A stretch of DNA of 64,000 nt from Bacillus atrophaeus. GTDB taxonomy: Bacteria; Bacillota; Bacilli; Bacillales; Bacillaceae. Position 1 is the stretch's first letter. Each line of letters starts with the position of its first letter. The position numbers and the translations under genes were made by a program. Of this stretch, positions 34,940-46,100 are shown in pieces. The notes under the pieces are model-generated. The model ran no database searches, was not told the DNA's origin, and was given only the letters and a program-made list of their open reading frames with translations. The stretch lies in NCBI RefSeq assembly GCF_001584335.1, contig NZ_LSBB01000020.1, forward strand, positions 558,001-622,000. The letters run 5' to 3'.

Positions 34940-34974
34940 ATGAAAGTTATCTATTTATTTTAGGAGATGAAAAT

Positions 34975-36813
34975 GTGAAACTTCGAACAGATCTTCGCAA
35001 CATCGCGATTATTGCCCACGTTGACCATGGGAAAACGACATTGGTCGATCAGCTTTTGCATCAGGCTGGTACGTTCCGTGCCAACGAAAATATCGCCGAG
35101 CGCGCTATGGACTCAAATGATCTTGAACGCGAACGCGGTATTACAATATTAGCGAAAAATACTGCGATTAATTATAAAGATACACGCATTAATATTTTGG
35201 ATACTCCGGGACACGCAGATTTCGGGGGAGAAGTAGAACGTATCATGAAAATGGTTGACGGCGTATTGCTTGTTGTTGATGCCTATGAAGGCTGTATGCC
35301 GCAGACTCGTTTCGTATTAAAGAAAGCATTGGAACAAAACCTTAACCCGGTTGTTGTTGTAAACAAAATCGACCGTGATTTTGCACGTCCAGAAGAAGTA
35401 ATTGATGAAGTTCTTGACTTGTTTATCGAGCTTGACGCTTCTGAAGAACAGCTTGAATTCCCTGTCGTTTATGCTTCTGCGATTAACGGGACAGCCAGCC
35501 TGGACCCGAAACAGCAGGATGAAAACATGGAATCTTTATATGAAACGATTGTAAATCATGTTCCTGCTCCTGTTGATAATTCTGAAGAGCCGCTTCAATT
35601 CCAAGTTGCGCTTCTTGATTATAACGATTATGTCGGCCGTATCGGAATCGGACGTGTATTCCGCGGGACGATGAAAGTCGGACAGCAAGTTTCCTTAATG
35701 AAGCTTGACGGAACAGCAAAATCTTTCCGTGTAACAAAAATCTTAGGTTTCCAAGGCTTAAAGCGTGTGGAAATTGAAGAAGCGAAAGCCGGAGATCTTG
35801 TGGCTGTTTCAGGTATGGAGGATATTAACGTCGGTGAAACAGTGTGTCCTGTTGAGCATCAAGAGCCGCTGCCGATCCTTCGCATTGATGAGCCTACTCT
35901 TCAAATGACATTTGTTGTGAATAACAGTCCCTTTGCAGGCCGAGAAGGAAAATACGTTACTTCACGTAAAATTGAAGAGCGCCTTCAAGCCCAGCTTCAG
36001 ACAGATGTCAGCTTGCGCGTAGATCCGACTGCATCACCTGACGCTTGGGTGGTATCCGGACGCGGTGAGCTTCACTTGTCTATTTTAATTGAAAACATGC
36101 GTCGTGAAGGTTATGAGCTGCAAGTATCAAAACCTGAAGTTATCGTCAGAGATATCGACGGTGTCCGCTGTGAGCCTGTAGAACGGGTTCAAATTGATGT
36201 GCCTGAAGAGCATACCGGTTCTGTTATGGAATCAATGGGTGCAAGAAAAGGCGAAATGATTGATATGATCAATAACGGTAACGGGCAAGTCCGCCTGATC
36301 TTTACTGTGCCTTCCCGCGGCTTAATCGGATACTCAACTGAGTTCCTTTCATTAACGCGCGGCTTCGGTATTCTTAACCATACATTTGACAGCTACCAGC
36401 CGATGCAAAAAGGCCAAGTCGGCGGACGTCGTCAAGGTGTGCTTGTTTCAATGGAAAACGGAAAATCTACGGCGTACGGAATTCAAGGAATTGAAGACCG
36501 CGGTGTGATTTTTGTTGAGCCTGGTACAGAAGTATACGAAGGAATGATTGTCGGCGAACATAACCGTGACAACGACTTGGTTGTTAACGTAAGCAAAATG
36601 AAACAGCAGACAAACGTGCGTTCAGCTACTAAAGACCAGACAACAACCATTAAAAAAGCGCGCATCATGTCTCTTGAGGAATCTTTAGAGTACTTAAATG
36701 AAGATGAATATTGCGAAGTAACGCCAGAATCCATCCGTTTAAGAAAGAAAATCCTTAATAAAAACGAACGCGAAAAATCTGCTAAAAAGAAAAAAACAGC
36801 AGGATTGTCCTAA
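34975..36813 (+). CDS. typA: Ribosome-associated GTPase TypA/BipA
   Basis: 612 residues. G1 AHVDHGKTT (14-22), G3 DTPGHADF, G4 NKID and G5 SAI of a translation-factor GTPase, followed by EF-G-like domains II, III and V and the BipA-specific C-terminal domain. It binds the 70S ribosome at the EF-G site and supports 50S assembly and growth at low temperature. GTG start at 34975 with TAGGAGATGAAAAT upstream. ylaH follows 55 bases downstream without a clear terminator, so they may share a transcript. Confidence 0.96.
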   Translation: MKLRTDLRNIAIIAHVDHGKTTLVDQLLHQAGTFRANENIAERAMDSNDLERERGITILAKNTAINYKDTRINILDTPGHADFGGEVERIMKMVDGVLLVVDAYEGCMPQTRFVLKKALEQNLNPVVVVNKIDRDFARPEEVIDEVLDLFIELDASEEQLEFPVVYASAINGTASLDPKQQDENMESLYETIVNHVPAPVDNSEEPLQFQVALLDYNDYVGRIGIGRVFRGTMKVGQQVSLMKLDGTAKSFRVTKILGFQGLKRVEIEEAKAGDLVAVSGMEDINVGETVCPVEHQEPLPILRIDEPTLQMTFVVNNSPFAGREGKYVTSRKIEERLQAQLQTDVSLRVDPTASPDAWVVSGRGELHLSILIENMRREGYELQVSKPEVIVRDIDGVRCEPVERVQIDVPEEHTGSVMESMGARKGEMIDMINNGNGQVRLIFTVPSRGLIGYSTEFLSLTRGFGILNHTFDSYQPMQKGQVGGRRQGVLVSMENGKSTAYGIQGIEDRGVIFVEPGTEVYEGMIVGEHNRDNDLVVNVSKMKQQTNVRSATKDQTTTIKKARIMSLEESLEYLNEDEYCEVTPESIRLRKKILNKNEREKSAKKKKTAGLS

Positions 36814-36868
36814 TCCCTTGCAGAATTTGAAAAGGTAGTACCTGCACGTTATAGGGGAGGGAACCTTT

Positions 36869-37186
36869 TTGAATGAAGTGAGCGAACGCCTGTCGTTCTT
36901 CGCTGCTCTCTATAAAGTGGATGAGCAGCCGGGAACGGGCATGTGGCTGTTATACGGAACGATCTTTGTTTTGGCTGTTATCGTATTTAAACTCGGCTTT
37001 GCCAAGCGGCTTCCTATTTTAAAATCAGCCGTTGTCTACTTGTTTTTAGCGCTCGGCTGTACTGTATTAACCTTTTTGGGTGTGTTTTTGCCAGTCGCCG
37101 AGGGGTTGGTTGTGGCAGCGCTGATTTTAATCATATACAAAATCCGTTTGCATCAGTCGAAAAAAGAACAGTCGGCGGAATCGTAA
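36869..37186 (+). CDS. ylaH: YlaH-like membrane protein
   Basis: 105 residues with three predicted membrane segments (about 28-46, 53-72 and 74-92) and a charged tail ([11 protein letters not shown]). YlaH-like family; function unknown. TTG start at 36869 with GGGGAGGG seven bases before. It follows typA and ends in a strong terminator. Confidence 0.87.
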   Translation: MNEVSERLSFFAALYKVDEQPGTGMWLLYGTIFVLAVIVFKLGFAKRLPILKSAVVYLFLALGCTVLTFLGVFLPVAEGLVVAALILIIYKIRLHQSKKEQSAES

Positions 37187-37188
37187 AT

Positions 37189-37224
37189 AAAAATGACTTA
37201 GCCAAACGGCTAAGTCATTTTTTT
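37189..37224 (+). terminator. Terminator of typA-ylaH
   Basis: AAAATGACTTAGCC / GGCTAAGTCATTTT, loop AAAC, then a T-run. Confidence 0.95.
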
Positions 37225-37352
37225 CTGACAAGAATGATAATCGTAATAGAAAGCGCCGGAAATGAGCGCGCATTTTTTATGTGAAGGCAATAAAGAACAA
37301 TAGTGAAAAATCTGGCATGAGGCTGATATGCGTTTTATACACGGACCATGCC

Positions 37353-37559
37353 TCATTTTTTCACTTTTTCTTTTTTTGGTTGTCCAGGGTGAAAAGAGAA
37401 GCGCCCGGTGTTCAACCGTTCTTCAGTCCTGATTTTTATCCGTTCATGACATACTTGGCACATATATGTATGAATCGGGCGGTTTCGAAGCCGTTTCGCC
37501 ATCAGTGTTTCATCATCAATTTGTTCAATTTTGTCGCAAATAGAACATTGAACCCTCAT
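37353..37559 (-). CDS. ylaI: Small zinc-ribbon protein YlaI
   Basis: 68 residues with two Cys pairs, CSIC near residue 5 and CQVC near residue 34, spaced as a zinc ribbon, and a Lys-rich C-terminal tail. YlaI family (DUF2197). Function unknown; nucleic-acid binding is possible for such ribbons but not shown. ATG at 37559 with AAGAGGTGATATTCA upstream. Lies convergent to ylaH. Confidence 0.87.
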   Translation of the reverse strand: MRVQCSICDKIEQIDDETLMAKRLRNRPIHTYMCQVCHERIKIRTEERLNTGRFSFHPGQPKKEKVKK

Positions 37560-37611
37560 TGAATATCACCTCTTTCACTCTGAAAAGCATTATACCATGG
37601 ATTGCCGTTTT

Positions 37612-37655
37612 TCGAAAAAAAAGAAAAAGCTTAAGCCGCTTGGCTTAAAGCTTAA
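37612..37655 (-). terminator. Terminator of ylaJ
   Basis: Minus strand AAGCTTTAAGCC / GGCTTAAGCTT (one bulge) followed by TTTTTCTTTTTTTTT; it overlaps the ylaJ stop. Confidence 0.75.
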
Positions 37656-38281
37656 TCATTTTTGTTCTTTTTCATATGATTGTCTGATTGGTCGTTTTGT
37701 TCCTGATCCAGTTCTTTTTCCTGCTTTTGATTAAGTTGGTCATTATTATGTTCGGTCTGTGACTCTTTTTCGTTGTCTGTCACGTCGTTTGGCACTTCAG
37801 GGAGCACTCGGCCGACAATTGCAGCCAGTTCATCCAAAATGCCTGTGACCGGACGCCCGGCGGTGATTTCCCTGCCCATTTCCTGTAAACGGCTGACTGT
37901 GTCCGGGTCAGCAATGACAGCAGCATTGGCACCGTATGGGTCATTCTTTAAGGCTTGAGCGACAGAGTACTTGATGGTTTCAACTTTGCTTCTCTCCAAG
38001 GTGTCGTCCACATCAATGCCGACAACCGCGTATCTTCCAAGAACGATGGCTGTAGCATCTTTTACTTCAGGCACTCTCTCTGTGACCTTGACAAGGTGTT
38101 TTGCAATGTCTGGCCGGGATGTATTGTCTGCCGTTTCCTGTGAAGTGTTTTTCACGTGAATCGGTTTTGAATTTTCTTGTCTCGCGGAATCATTTTGAAG
38201 ATGCTGCTTAGAGCCTCCCTGTTGGTTGGCACATGCTGACAGCACAAGAACAGCTTGGATGATGATAAAAAGAATTCGCAC
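37652..38281 (-). CDS. ylaJ: YhcN/YlaJ-family sporulation lipoprotein
   Basis: 209 residues. Lipoprotein signal peptide with LSAC (Cys17), a Gln/Asn-rich linker, the YhcN/YlaJ domain (about 60-165) typical of spore-membrane lipoproteins affecting germination, and an acidic/Gln-rich tail (KEKELDQEQNDQ-like). GTG start at 38281 with AAGGAGGG eight bases upstream; an ATG at 38311 in frame precedes that ribosome site. In B. subtilis ylaJ belongs to the forespore regulon; no sigma-G box was pinned down here. Confidence 0.87.
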   Translation of the reverse strand: MRILFIIIQAVLVLSACANQQGGSKQHLQNDSARQENSKPIHVKNTSQETADNTSRPDIAKHLVKVTERVPEVKDATAIVLGRYAVVGIDVDDTLERSKVETIKYSVAQALKNDPYGANAAVIADPDTVSRLQEMGREITAGRPVTGILDELAAIVGRVLPEVPNDVTDNEKESQTEHNNDQLNQKQEKELDQEQNDQSDNHMKKNKND

Positions 38282-38436
38282 TTGCAGGTTCCCTCCTTGA
38301 AATGCATTCAATAATTTTATTGTTGAATTAACCTTCTATCTTTATTCACAAAAACATATATTTTAGCAGGCACTTCACCAATTTTCATCTAAGAGAAGCA
38401 GGAAGGACTTTGACCCTTATATCGGGAGGCTGAGAC

Positions 38437-39765
38437 TTGAGTAAAATTTATGTGTTAGATACGAACGTATTATTGCAGGATCCTAACGCCATTTTTTCTT
38501 TTGAAGAAAACGAAGTTGTCATCCCTGCTGTTGTTTTAGAAGAGGTTGACTCGAAAAAACGGTATATGGACGAAGTTGGGAGGAACGCGAGGCACGTATC
38601 TAAGCTGATAGACGGATTAAGGCTGAAGGGAAGACTGCATGAACAAGTGCCGCTCGACTGCGGAGGAACGCTCAGGATTGAGCTGAACCACCGCTCTTTC
38701 CATCAGCTTCAAGAAATATTTATTGAAAAAACAAATGACAATCGCATACTGGCGGTTGCTAAAAATTTAAGTCTCGAAGAAGAAACAAAGGAAGAGGGAC
38801 GGCCTGTCATTCTGGTCAGTAAGGACGTGCTGGTGAGAGTGAAAGCGGATGCGATCGGTCTCTTGGCTGAGGACTTCTTAAATGATCGGGTTGTGGACAA
38901 TGATGACATGTATGCCGGCTATAAAGATTTGTATGTCAATAAAGAACTCTTCTCCTCTTTTTACGGGAAAAAAGAAATTAAGGCGAAGGATCTAAAGCAC
39001 CACCGGTTTTATCCGAATCAGTTTGCGTTAATGAAGGATGAACTGGGCGGATCTTCTTCAGCGGTCGGCATAGCTGACAAAACCGGAACAATCGTTAAAA
39101 GGCTTGTGTTTGATGATGAGCACGTATGGGGAATCCGACCGAAAAATGTGCAGCAGACTATGGCTCTAGAGCTTTTGCTGCGCGAAGATATTCCGCTCGT
39201 CACCTTGACAGGAAAAGCGGGCACAGGCAAAACGCTTCTTGCTTTGGCGGCTGGGCTATTGCAGACCGAAGACTTAGGCATTTATAAAAAGCTCATTGTT
39301 GCAAGGCCAATCGTCCCGGTCGGGAAAGATATCGGGTATTTGCCGGGAGAAAAAGAGGAGAAGCTTAAGCCGTGGATGCAGCCTATTTTTGATAACTTGG
39401 AGTTTCTGTTCAACGCAAAGAAACCGGGAGAGCTGGAGGCCATTTTGGCTGGGATCGGTTCGATTCAAGTTGAGGCGCTGACATATATCAGGGGAAGGAG
39501 CATTCCGGATCAATTTATCATCATTGATGAGGCGCAAAACCTGACCAAGCATGAAGTGAAAACTTTGCTGACTAGGGTCGGGGAAGGCAGTAAAATCGTA
39601 TTGATGGGTGACCCAGAACAAATAGATCACCCATATTTAGACAGTTTAAATAATGGTCTTGCATATGTGGTGGAACGGTTTAAAGAACAACATATTTCCG
39701 GCAGTGTCAAGCTTCTAAAAGGAGAGCGGTCCGGACTCGCCCAGCTAGCTGCGGATCTGCTGTAG
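38437..39765 (+). CDS. ylaK: PIN-PhoH family protein YlaK
   Basis: 442 residues. An N-terminal PIN nuclease domain (about 1-145) has the conserved acidic residues starting with YVLDTNVLL. A PhoH-type ATPase follows with Walker A GKAGTGKT (259-266) and Walker B FIIIDEAQNL. PIN-PhoH proteins (PhoH2-type) are ATP-dependent RNA helicase/ribonucleases. TTG start at 38437 with GGGAGGCTGAGAC upstream. Convergent to ylaL with only eight bases between stops and no hairpin seen. Confidence 0.9.
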   Translation: MSKIYVLDTNVLLQDPNAIFSFEENEVVIPAVVLEEVDSKKRYMDEVGRNARHVSKLIDGLRLKGRLHEQVPLDCGGTLRIELNHRSFHQLQEIFIEKTNDNRILAVAKNLSLEEETKEEGRPVILVSKDVLVRVKADAIGLLAEDFLNDRVVDNDDMYAGYKDLYVNKELFSSFYGKKEIKAKDLKHHRFYPNQFALMKDELGGSSSAVGIADKTGTIVKRLVFDDEHVWGIRPKNVQQTMALELLLREDIPLVTLTGKAGTGKTLLALAAGLLQTEDLGIYKKLIVARPIVPVGKDIGYLPGEKEEKLKPWMQPIFDNLEFLFNAKKPGELEAILAGIGSIQVEALTYIRGRSIPDQFIIIDEAQNLTKHEVKTLLTRVGEGSKIVLMGDPEQIDHPYLDSLNNGLAYVVERFKEQHISGSVKLLKGERSGLAQLAADLL

Positions 39766-39773
39766 CTTATGCC

Positions 39774-40259
39774 TTAGATAATCTCTAATTCTTTTAGGCC
39801 GGTGATCGGCTGCTCACGATTTGAGTGATCGGCAAAATAAATGTGAACGGGACCGTCCTCTTGTAACGGTTTGCCGGATTCACTAAAATGGACAATACTG
39901 TCCACTGCCTTATCCAGCGGAACAGAAATTCTTTCCGTATTGGTGATAAATACACATTGGACAGCAGATTCCAGTGGCTCGGCATTTTTCAGCACAGTGC
40001 CTAGTTTCATCGCAAAGCTGCCATTCATCAGTTTTTCTTTTTCGAACCGCTTTTCTGTTTTTAATGTCGGCGGGGCAATTTGCCCTTCCCTGATCAGACG
40101 CTCTGTATCGAGTGTTTCTTGCTCTTCCCCCGTTTGATAGCCTGTTGCGGATTCTTTATTCCAGCTGTCAAATGGGAACTTGCGGTCATCAAAAATCCAA
40201 ACGCTTGGATCAATCGTAATCGGGTATGTAACATTGCCTTTTACTTGTATGATACTCAT
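39774..40259 (-). CDS. ylaL: YlaL family protein
   Basis: 161 residues, acidic and soluble, no signal peptide or membrane helix. It contains the repeated-strand feel of a small beta-domain ([19 protein letters not shown] at the N-terminus) and a C-terminal [15 protein letters not shown]. Function unknown. ATG with AGAAGGAGGTCATAAGC upstream. Name from position between ylaK and the glutaminase gene. Confidence 0.83.
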   Translation of the reverse strand: MSIIQVKGNVTYPITIDPSVWIFDDRKFPFDSWNKESATGYQTGEEQETLDTERLIREGQIAPPTLKTEKRFEKEKLMNGSFAMKLGTVLKNAEPLESAVQCVFITNTERISVPLDKAVDSIVHFSESGKPLQEDGPVHIYFADHSNREQPITGLKELEII

Positions 40260-40362
40260 GCTTATGACCTCCTTCTCTCAAAAGTATAAAAGTTTTCGCA
40301 TGAATTGTCACTTTACGTAACAAATTATGTGTAATGAACTGCTGAAGAGCGAGGGTGATTAT

Positions 40363-41292
40363 ATGGTATGCCGGCATAATGATGAGCTGGAAGCGTTGGT
40401 GCGAGAAGCGAAAAAAATGACAGGGCGGGGAAAAGTGGCTGATTATATTCCTGCATTGGCAGAGGCTGACGAGAATGACCTTTCTGTGGCGATATATTAT
40501 ACAGAAAATACATGTCTGTCAGCCGGTGATATAGAAAAAACATTTACTCTTCAAAGCATATCTAAAGTATTGTCGCTTGCGCTCGTGTTAATGGATTATG
40601 GTAAAGACAGGGTATTCAGCTATGTGGGGCAAGAACCGACCGGCGACCCGTTTAATTCTATTATAAAGCTGGAAACGGTGAATCCGAGCAAACCGTTAAA
40701 TCCGATGATCAATGCAGGCGCACTAGTAGTTACAAGCTTAATCAAAGGAAAGACTGCAAAAGACAGACTCGATTATTTACTTGCGTTTATCAGAAGGCTT
40801 GCGAACAATGAGAAGATAACCTACTGCCAAAATGTGGCGGAGTCTGAATATAAAACATCTATGATTAATAGGGCAATGTGTTATTACATGAAACAATATG
40901 AGATCCTTCATGATGATGTGGAATCTGTGATGGATTTATATACCAAACAATGCGCGATTGAGATGAACAGTCTTGATTTGGCCAAAATCGGATGTGTATT
41001 TGCTTTAAACGGAAAACATCCTGAAACGGGGGAGCAAGTCATTCCGAAAGATGTTGCCAGAATTTGCAAAACTTTCATGGTGACATGCGGCATGTATAAT
41101 GCAAGCGGAGAATTTGCCATCAAGATCGGAATTCCTGCGAAAAGCGGAGTATCAGGGGGCATCATGGGCATTTCGCCTTATGATTTCGGCATCGGCATTT
41201 TCGGTCCGGCCTTAGATGAAAAAGGCAACAGCATAGCGGGTGTGAAGCTTTTGGAATTAATGTCTGAGACATACAGGCTGAGTATTTTTTAA
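40363..41292 (+). CDS. glsA2: Glutaminase GlsA2
   Basis: 309 residues, serine-dependent beta-lactamase-like glutaminase. The SxxK catalytic pair is Ser65-Lys68 in LQSISK; NPMINAGAL and the C-terminal SGVSGGIMG are further conserved motifs. It converts glutamine to glutamate and ammonia. The ATG at 40363 is chosen for GAGGGTGATT just upstream; an in-frame ATG at 40327 would add 12 residues. No clear terminator follows; ylaN has its own promoter. Known as ylaM in B. subtilis. Confidence 0.93.
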   Translation: MVCRHNDELEALVREAKKMTGRGKVADYIPALAEADENDLSVAIYYTENTCLSAGDIEKTFTLQSISKVLSLALVLMDYGKDRVFSYVGQEPTGDPFNSIIKLETVNPSKPLNPMINAGALVVTSLIKGKTAKDRLDYLLAFIRRLANNEKITYCQNVAESEYKTSMINRAMCYYMKQYEILHDDVESVMDLYTKQCAIEMNSLDLAKIGCVFALNGKHPETGEQVIPKDVARICKTFMVTCGMYNASGEFAIKIGIPAKSGVSGGIMGISPYDFGIGIFGPALDEKGNSIAGVKLLELMSETYRLSIF

Positions 41293-41326
41293 TTTCGCTA
41301 TTATCATGACATCTGCTTAAATCCTC

Positions 41327-41355
41327 TTGCAATTTCAGCTGATACCCTTTATGAT
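41327..41355 (+). promoter_or_regulatory. Sigma-A promoter of ylaN
   Basis: TTGCAA (41327-41332), 17 bases, TATGAT (41350-41355), 45 bases before the TTG start. Confidence 0.7.
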
Positions 41356-41399
41356 AAATAGAAGAATTAGGTACTCGCCTGGGGAACGGAGGGATACTT

Positions 41400-41681
41400 T
41401 TGGCTTCAGAGATGATAGTTGACCATCGGCAGAAGGCACTAGATTTGCTGAAATTAGATGCTGAGAAGATTTTGAAGCTGATCCGAGTACAAATGGATAA
41501 CTTAACGATGCCTCAATGTCCTCTTTATGAAGAGGTTTTGGATACTCAAATGTTCGGACTGTCGAGGGAGATCGATTTTGCTGTCCGCCTGGGATTAGTT
41601 GATGAAAAAGACGGAAAAGAGCTTTTAACCACATTGGAACGCGAATTGTCAGCTTTACATGACGCGTTTACAGGAAAATAA
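41400..41681 (+). CDS. ylaN: Iron-homeostasis protein YlaN
   Basis: 93 residues, helical, UPF0358 family; nearly invariant core [20 protein letters not shown]. In B. subtilis and S. aureus YlaN is needed under iron limitation and is reported to bind the repressor Fur and relieve its activity. TTG start at 41400 with ACGGAGGGATACT upstream. Own promoter and terminator, so a single-gene unit upstream of ftsW. Confidence 0.93.
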   Translation: MASEMIVDHRQKALDLLKLDAEKILKLIRVQMDNLTMPQCPLYEEVLDTQMFGLSREIDFAVRLGLVDEKDGKELLTTLERELSALHDAFTGK

Positions 41682-41687
41682 ATGATA

Positions 41688-41722
41688 AAACTCAAACTCG
41701 ATTAACGGTTTGGGTTTTTTTG
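41688..41722 (+). terminator. Terminator of ylaN
   Basis: AAACTCAAAC / GTTTGGGTTT with one G-U pair, 10-base loop and T-run. Confidence 0.82.
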
Positions 41723-41851
41723 TAACCGCGATTATAGGGATTCATTCACTTCGTTAAGACGGACTTTTTTTGCACAGTTCATCCGAATCTTATAGAGAAT
41801 CTTCGTGCTGATTCATAAATTGTAGTAAAATAAAAAAGGTACATAAGCCAA

Positions 41852-41872
41852 GGAAGCAGGAAGCAGGAAGCA
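41852..41872 (+). repeat. Three tandem GGAAGCA units before ftsW
   Basis: A 7-bp unit GGAAGCA is repeated three times without interruption, followed by a partial GGGAAG, ending 14 bases before the ftsW start. Confidence 0.9.
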
Positions 41873-41886
41873 GGGAAGAGGATGTT

Positions 41887-43098
41887 ATGTTAAAAAGAAT
41901 GTTAAAATCTTATGATTACTCATTGATATTCGCAATTATTTTACTATGCGGATTCGGTTTAGTGATGGTATACAGCGCCAGTATGATTACCGCTGTTTCG
42001 CGCTACGGGGTGAACAGTGATTTTTTCTTTAATAGGCAGGTGCTGTTTTTCATAGCGGGAAGTATTTTGTTTATTATCATGGCGTTATTCCCGTACAAGG
42101 CGCTCGCCAATCAGAAATTTCAAAAAATAATGCTGCTCCTTTCACTCATCGCTTTATGTGCTTTGTTTATTTTTGGACATGTAGCCGGTAATGCGCAAAG
42201 CTGGTTTAAAATTTTCGGGATCAGCATTCAGCCCGGTGAATTCGTAAAACTGACAGTCATTTTATACCTTGCGGCTGTTTACGCCAAAAAACAAAGCTAC
42301 ATCGACCAATTATTAACCGGAGTGGCGCCGCCGGTGGTTGTCACAGTCATTATCTGCTCATTAATCGCCATTCAGCCCGATCTTGGTACAGCGATGATTA
42401 TCGGGATGATTGCGCTGTGCATGATCTTATGCTCGGGATTCAGCGGAAAAACCCTATTAAAGCTTGTGGTCATGGGCGGAATCGTTTTGCTGCTCGTCAG
42501 TCCTCTCGTTTATTTTAATTGGGACAGCATTTTGACAGAAGGCAGATTAGCCCGTTTTGAAAGTTTTGAGAACCCGTTTAATTATGCGAATTCATCAGGA
42601 CTTCAGGTTGTCAACTCATATTATGCGATCGGGTCGGGCGGGATTTTCGGTCTCGGGCTTGGGGAAAGCATTCAGAAGTATGGTTACCTGCCTGAATCGC
42701 ATACCGATTTTATCATGGCCGTTATCGCTGAAGAACTAGGTGTTTTTGGAGTTTTATTTGTTATTTTTCTATTGAGCTTTATCGTTTTAAAAGGCTTTTA
42801 TATTGCCCGCAAATGTGAAGATCCGTTTGGGAGCCTGCTTGCGATCGGGATATCCAGCATGATTGCCATTCAATCGTTCATTAACCTTGGCGGTGTCAGC
42901 GGGTTAATTCCGATTACGGGTGTGACGCTGCCGTTTGTCAGTTATGGAGGCTCTTCATTGCTCTTATTATTAGGCAGCACGGGGATTTTGGTCAATATCA
43001 GCATGTTTGTTGACTATTTCGAAAAAAAGAAAAAGAAAGAGGACTTGTCACCAAAGGGATTGAAAAAGAAACAGGTGAAAAAATCTGTTTATCTGTAA
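41887..43098 (+). CDS. ftsW: Cell-division glycosyltransferase FtsW
   Basis: 403 residues of the SEDS family, ten predicted membrane helices. Conserved features are the N-terminal VMVYSAS, the catalytic-loop Asp region (SQPDLGTA-type IQPDLGTAMII) and the C-terminal PFVSYGGSSLL signature; a Lys-rich cytosolic tail follows. It polymerises lipid II at the septum with PBP2B. ATG at 41887 behind AGAGGA and a heptanucleotide repeat. A candidate promoter is TTCGTG-N18-TAAAAT at 41802-41831. Confidence 0.94.
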   Translation: MLKRMLKSYDYSLIFAIILLCGFGLVMVYSASMITAVSRYGVNSDFFFNRQVLFFIAGSILFIIMALFPYKALANQKFQKIMLLLSLIALCALFIFGHVAGNAQSWFKIFGISIQPGEFVKLTVILYLAAVYAKKQSYIDQLLTGVAPPVVVTVIICSLIAIQPDLGTAMIIGMIALCMILCSGFSGKTLLKLVVMGGIVLLLVSPLVYFNWDSILTEGRLARFESFENPFNYANSSGLQVVNSYYAIGSGGIFGLGLGESIQKYGYLPESHTDFIMAVIAEELGVFGVLFVIFLLSFIVLKGFYIARKCEDPFGSLLAIGISSMIAIQSFINLGGVSGLIPITGVTLPFVSYGGSSLLLLLGSTGILVNISMFVDYFEKKKKKEDLSPKGLKKKQVKKSVYL

Positions 43099-43169
43099 AA
43101 AACAATTGTATACATGGGAAGGATATTCCTTTATTATAGATTATTAAATGGGACAAGGGGGAGAGAATT

Positions 43170-46100
43170 TTGTCACAACAACAGTTGATACAAAAGGTTT
43201 TAGTTGCCAACAGAGGGGAAATCGCTATTCGGATATTCCGGGCTTGTACAGAGCTGAATATCCGTACAGTTGCGGTTTACTCAAAAGAAGATTCAGGTTC
43301 TTATCATCGCTACAAAGCAGATGAAGCGTATCTGGTCGGTGAAGGTAAAAAGCCGATTGACGCTTATCTGGATATCGAGGGAATCATTGAAATTGCAAAG
43401 AGAAACCAGGTGGACGCTATTCACCCGGGATACGGTTTCTTATCTGAAAATATACAATTTGCGAAACGGTGTGAAGAGGAAGGGATCGTCTTTATCGGAC
43501 CGACTTCAGAGCATTTAAATATGTTTGGTGACAAAGTGAAAGCCCGTGAGCAGGCGGAAAAAGCAGGAATCCCTGTTATACCGGGAAGCGACGGACCAGC
43601 AGAAACCCTCGAAGCTGTTGAGCAATTCGGACAAGCACATGGCTATCCGTTCATTATTAAAGCTTCACTTGGCGGCGGCGGACGCGGTATGAGGATTGTA
43701 AGAAGTGAAAATGAAGTCAAAGAAGCGTTTGAACGTGCGAAATCTGAAGCGAAAGCAGCCTTTGGAAATGATGAAGTTTATGTAGAGAAACTGATCGAAA
43801 ACCCAAAACATATTGAAGTCCAGGTGATTGGGGATAAAAACGGCAATGTCGTTCATCTCTATGAAAGAGACTGCTCCGTCCAAAGACGCCATCAAAAAGT
43901 CATCGAGGTAGCACCAAGTGTGTCGCTATCAAATGAATTGAGAGATCAGATTTGCGAAGCTGCAGTGGCGCTCGCTAAAAATGTTCAATACATAAATGCA
44001 GGGACAGTAGAATTTCTGGTTGCTAACGACGAGTTTTTCTTCATTGAAGTAAACCCGCGAGTACAGGTCGAGCATACGATTACAGAGATGATTACAGGAG
44101 TCGATATTGTTCAAACGCAGATTCTAGTTGCACAAGGGTACGAACTGCACAGCCGTGAAGTAAACATTCCTGAGCAAAAGGATATTTTCACAATCGGTTT
44201 CGCCATCCAGTCTCGTGTCACAACGGAAGATCCGCTGAACGATTTTATGCCTGATACAGGGAAAATCATGGCTTACCGCTCAGGCGGCGGCTTCGGTGTC
44301 CGCCTCGATACCGGAAACAGTTTTCAGGGCGCAGTTATTACACCGTATTACGACTCTCTGCTCGTGAAGCTGTCCACGTGGGCTTTAACATTTGAACAGG
44401 CATCAGCAAAAATGGTTCGAAACCTTCAAGAATTCCGGATTAGAGGAATTAAAACAAATATTCCGTTTCTTGAAAATGTGGCTAAGCATGAAAAATTCCT
44501 GACAGGCCAGTACGATACGTCCTTTATCGATACAACGCCTGAATTATTCGTATTCCCAAAACAGAAGGACCGCGGCACAAAAATGCTGACTTATATCGGC
44601 AACGTGACAGTTAATGGGTTCCCGGGGATTGGAAAAACAGAAAAACCTGCCTTTGACAAACCGCATACGGTTAAAGTGAATATTGATGAAGAGCCTAAAA
44701 AGGGCACAAAGCAAATTCTCGATGAAAGAGGTGCTGAAGGTCTGGCGAATTGGGTAAAAGAGCAAAAACCTGTTCTTTTAACGGATACAACATTCAGAGA
44801 CGCCCATCAGTCACTATTAGCAACCAGAATCAGAACAAATGATTTGAAGAAAATCGCTAATCCTACGTCTGTGTTATGGCCTGAACTCTTCAGTATGGAG
44901 GTTTGGGGAGGCGCGACCTTTGATGTAGCGTACCGTTTCTTGAAAGAAGATCCTTGGAAGCGCCTGGAGGATTTACGCAAGGAAGTGCCGAATACGCTGT
45001 TCCAAATGCTGCTTCGTTCTTCAAATGCAGTCGGCTATACAAATTATCCCGACAATGTCATTCAGGAGTTTGTGAAACAGTCCGCCCATTCCGGCGTTGA
45101 TGTGTTCCGGATTTTCGACAGTCTTAACTGGGTAAAAGGAATGACACTGGCAATTGATGCGGTGCGCAAAACGGGGAAAGTAGCAGAAGCGGCAATCTGT
45201 TATACCGGAGATATTCTTGATAAGAGCCGCTCTAAATATGATTTGGCTTACTATACATCTATGGCGAAGGAGCTTGAAGCAGCCGGAGCCCATATATTAG
45301 GCATTAAAGATATGGCCGGCCTGTTAAAGCCTCAGGCGGCATATGAATTAGTGTCTGCGTTAAAAGAAACAGTTGATATTCCGGTTCATCTTCATACGCA
45401 TGATACAAGCGGCAACGGAATTTACATGTATGCGAAAGCAGCAGAAGCAGGCGCGGACATCGTTGACGTGGCTGTAAGCTCAATGGCGGGCTTAACATCT
45501 CAGCCGAGCGCAAGCGGATTTTATCATGCAATGGAAGGGAACGGCCGCCGCCCGAATATGAATGTACAGGGCGTTGAGTTGCTGTCGCAGTATTGGGAGT
45601 CAGTCCGTAAATATTACAATGAATTTGAAAGCGGAATGAACTCGCCGCATACAGAAATTTATGAGCATGAGATGCCGGGCGGACAATACAGCAACCTTCA
45701 GCAGCAGGCGAAGGGTGTAGGGCTCGGCGACCGCTGGAATGAAGTGAAAACGATGTACAGACGTGTAAATGACATGTTTGGCGACATTGTGAAGGTGACG
45801 CCATCCTCTAAGGTAGTCGGAGACATGGCCCTTTATATGGTGCAAAACAACCTGTCTGAAAATGACGTTTACGAAAAAGGCGAAACACTGGATTTTCCTG
45901 ACTCTGTTGTGGAGCTGTTTAAAGGAAATATCGGCCAGCCGCACGGCGGATTTCCGAAAAAACTTCAAAAACTGATCTTAAAAGGCCAAGAGCCGATCAC
46001 GGTCAGACCTGGTGAATTGCTTGAACCAGTATCCTTTGAAGCAATTAAACAGGAATTTAAAGAAAAACATGGGACGGAAATCACAGATCAGGAAGCAGTG

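Noticed and set aside
37321-37372. Possible plus-strand terminator ATGAGGC ... GCCTCAT with T-run
   Set aside because: The 7-bp arms are separated by 26 bases and no plus-strand gene ends just before; ylaH already has a strong terminator.
45304-45804. 166-codon open frame antisense to pycA
   Set aside because: Cys/His/Arg-rich shadow of the carboxyltransferase region without ribosome site or family features.
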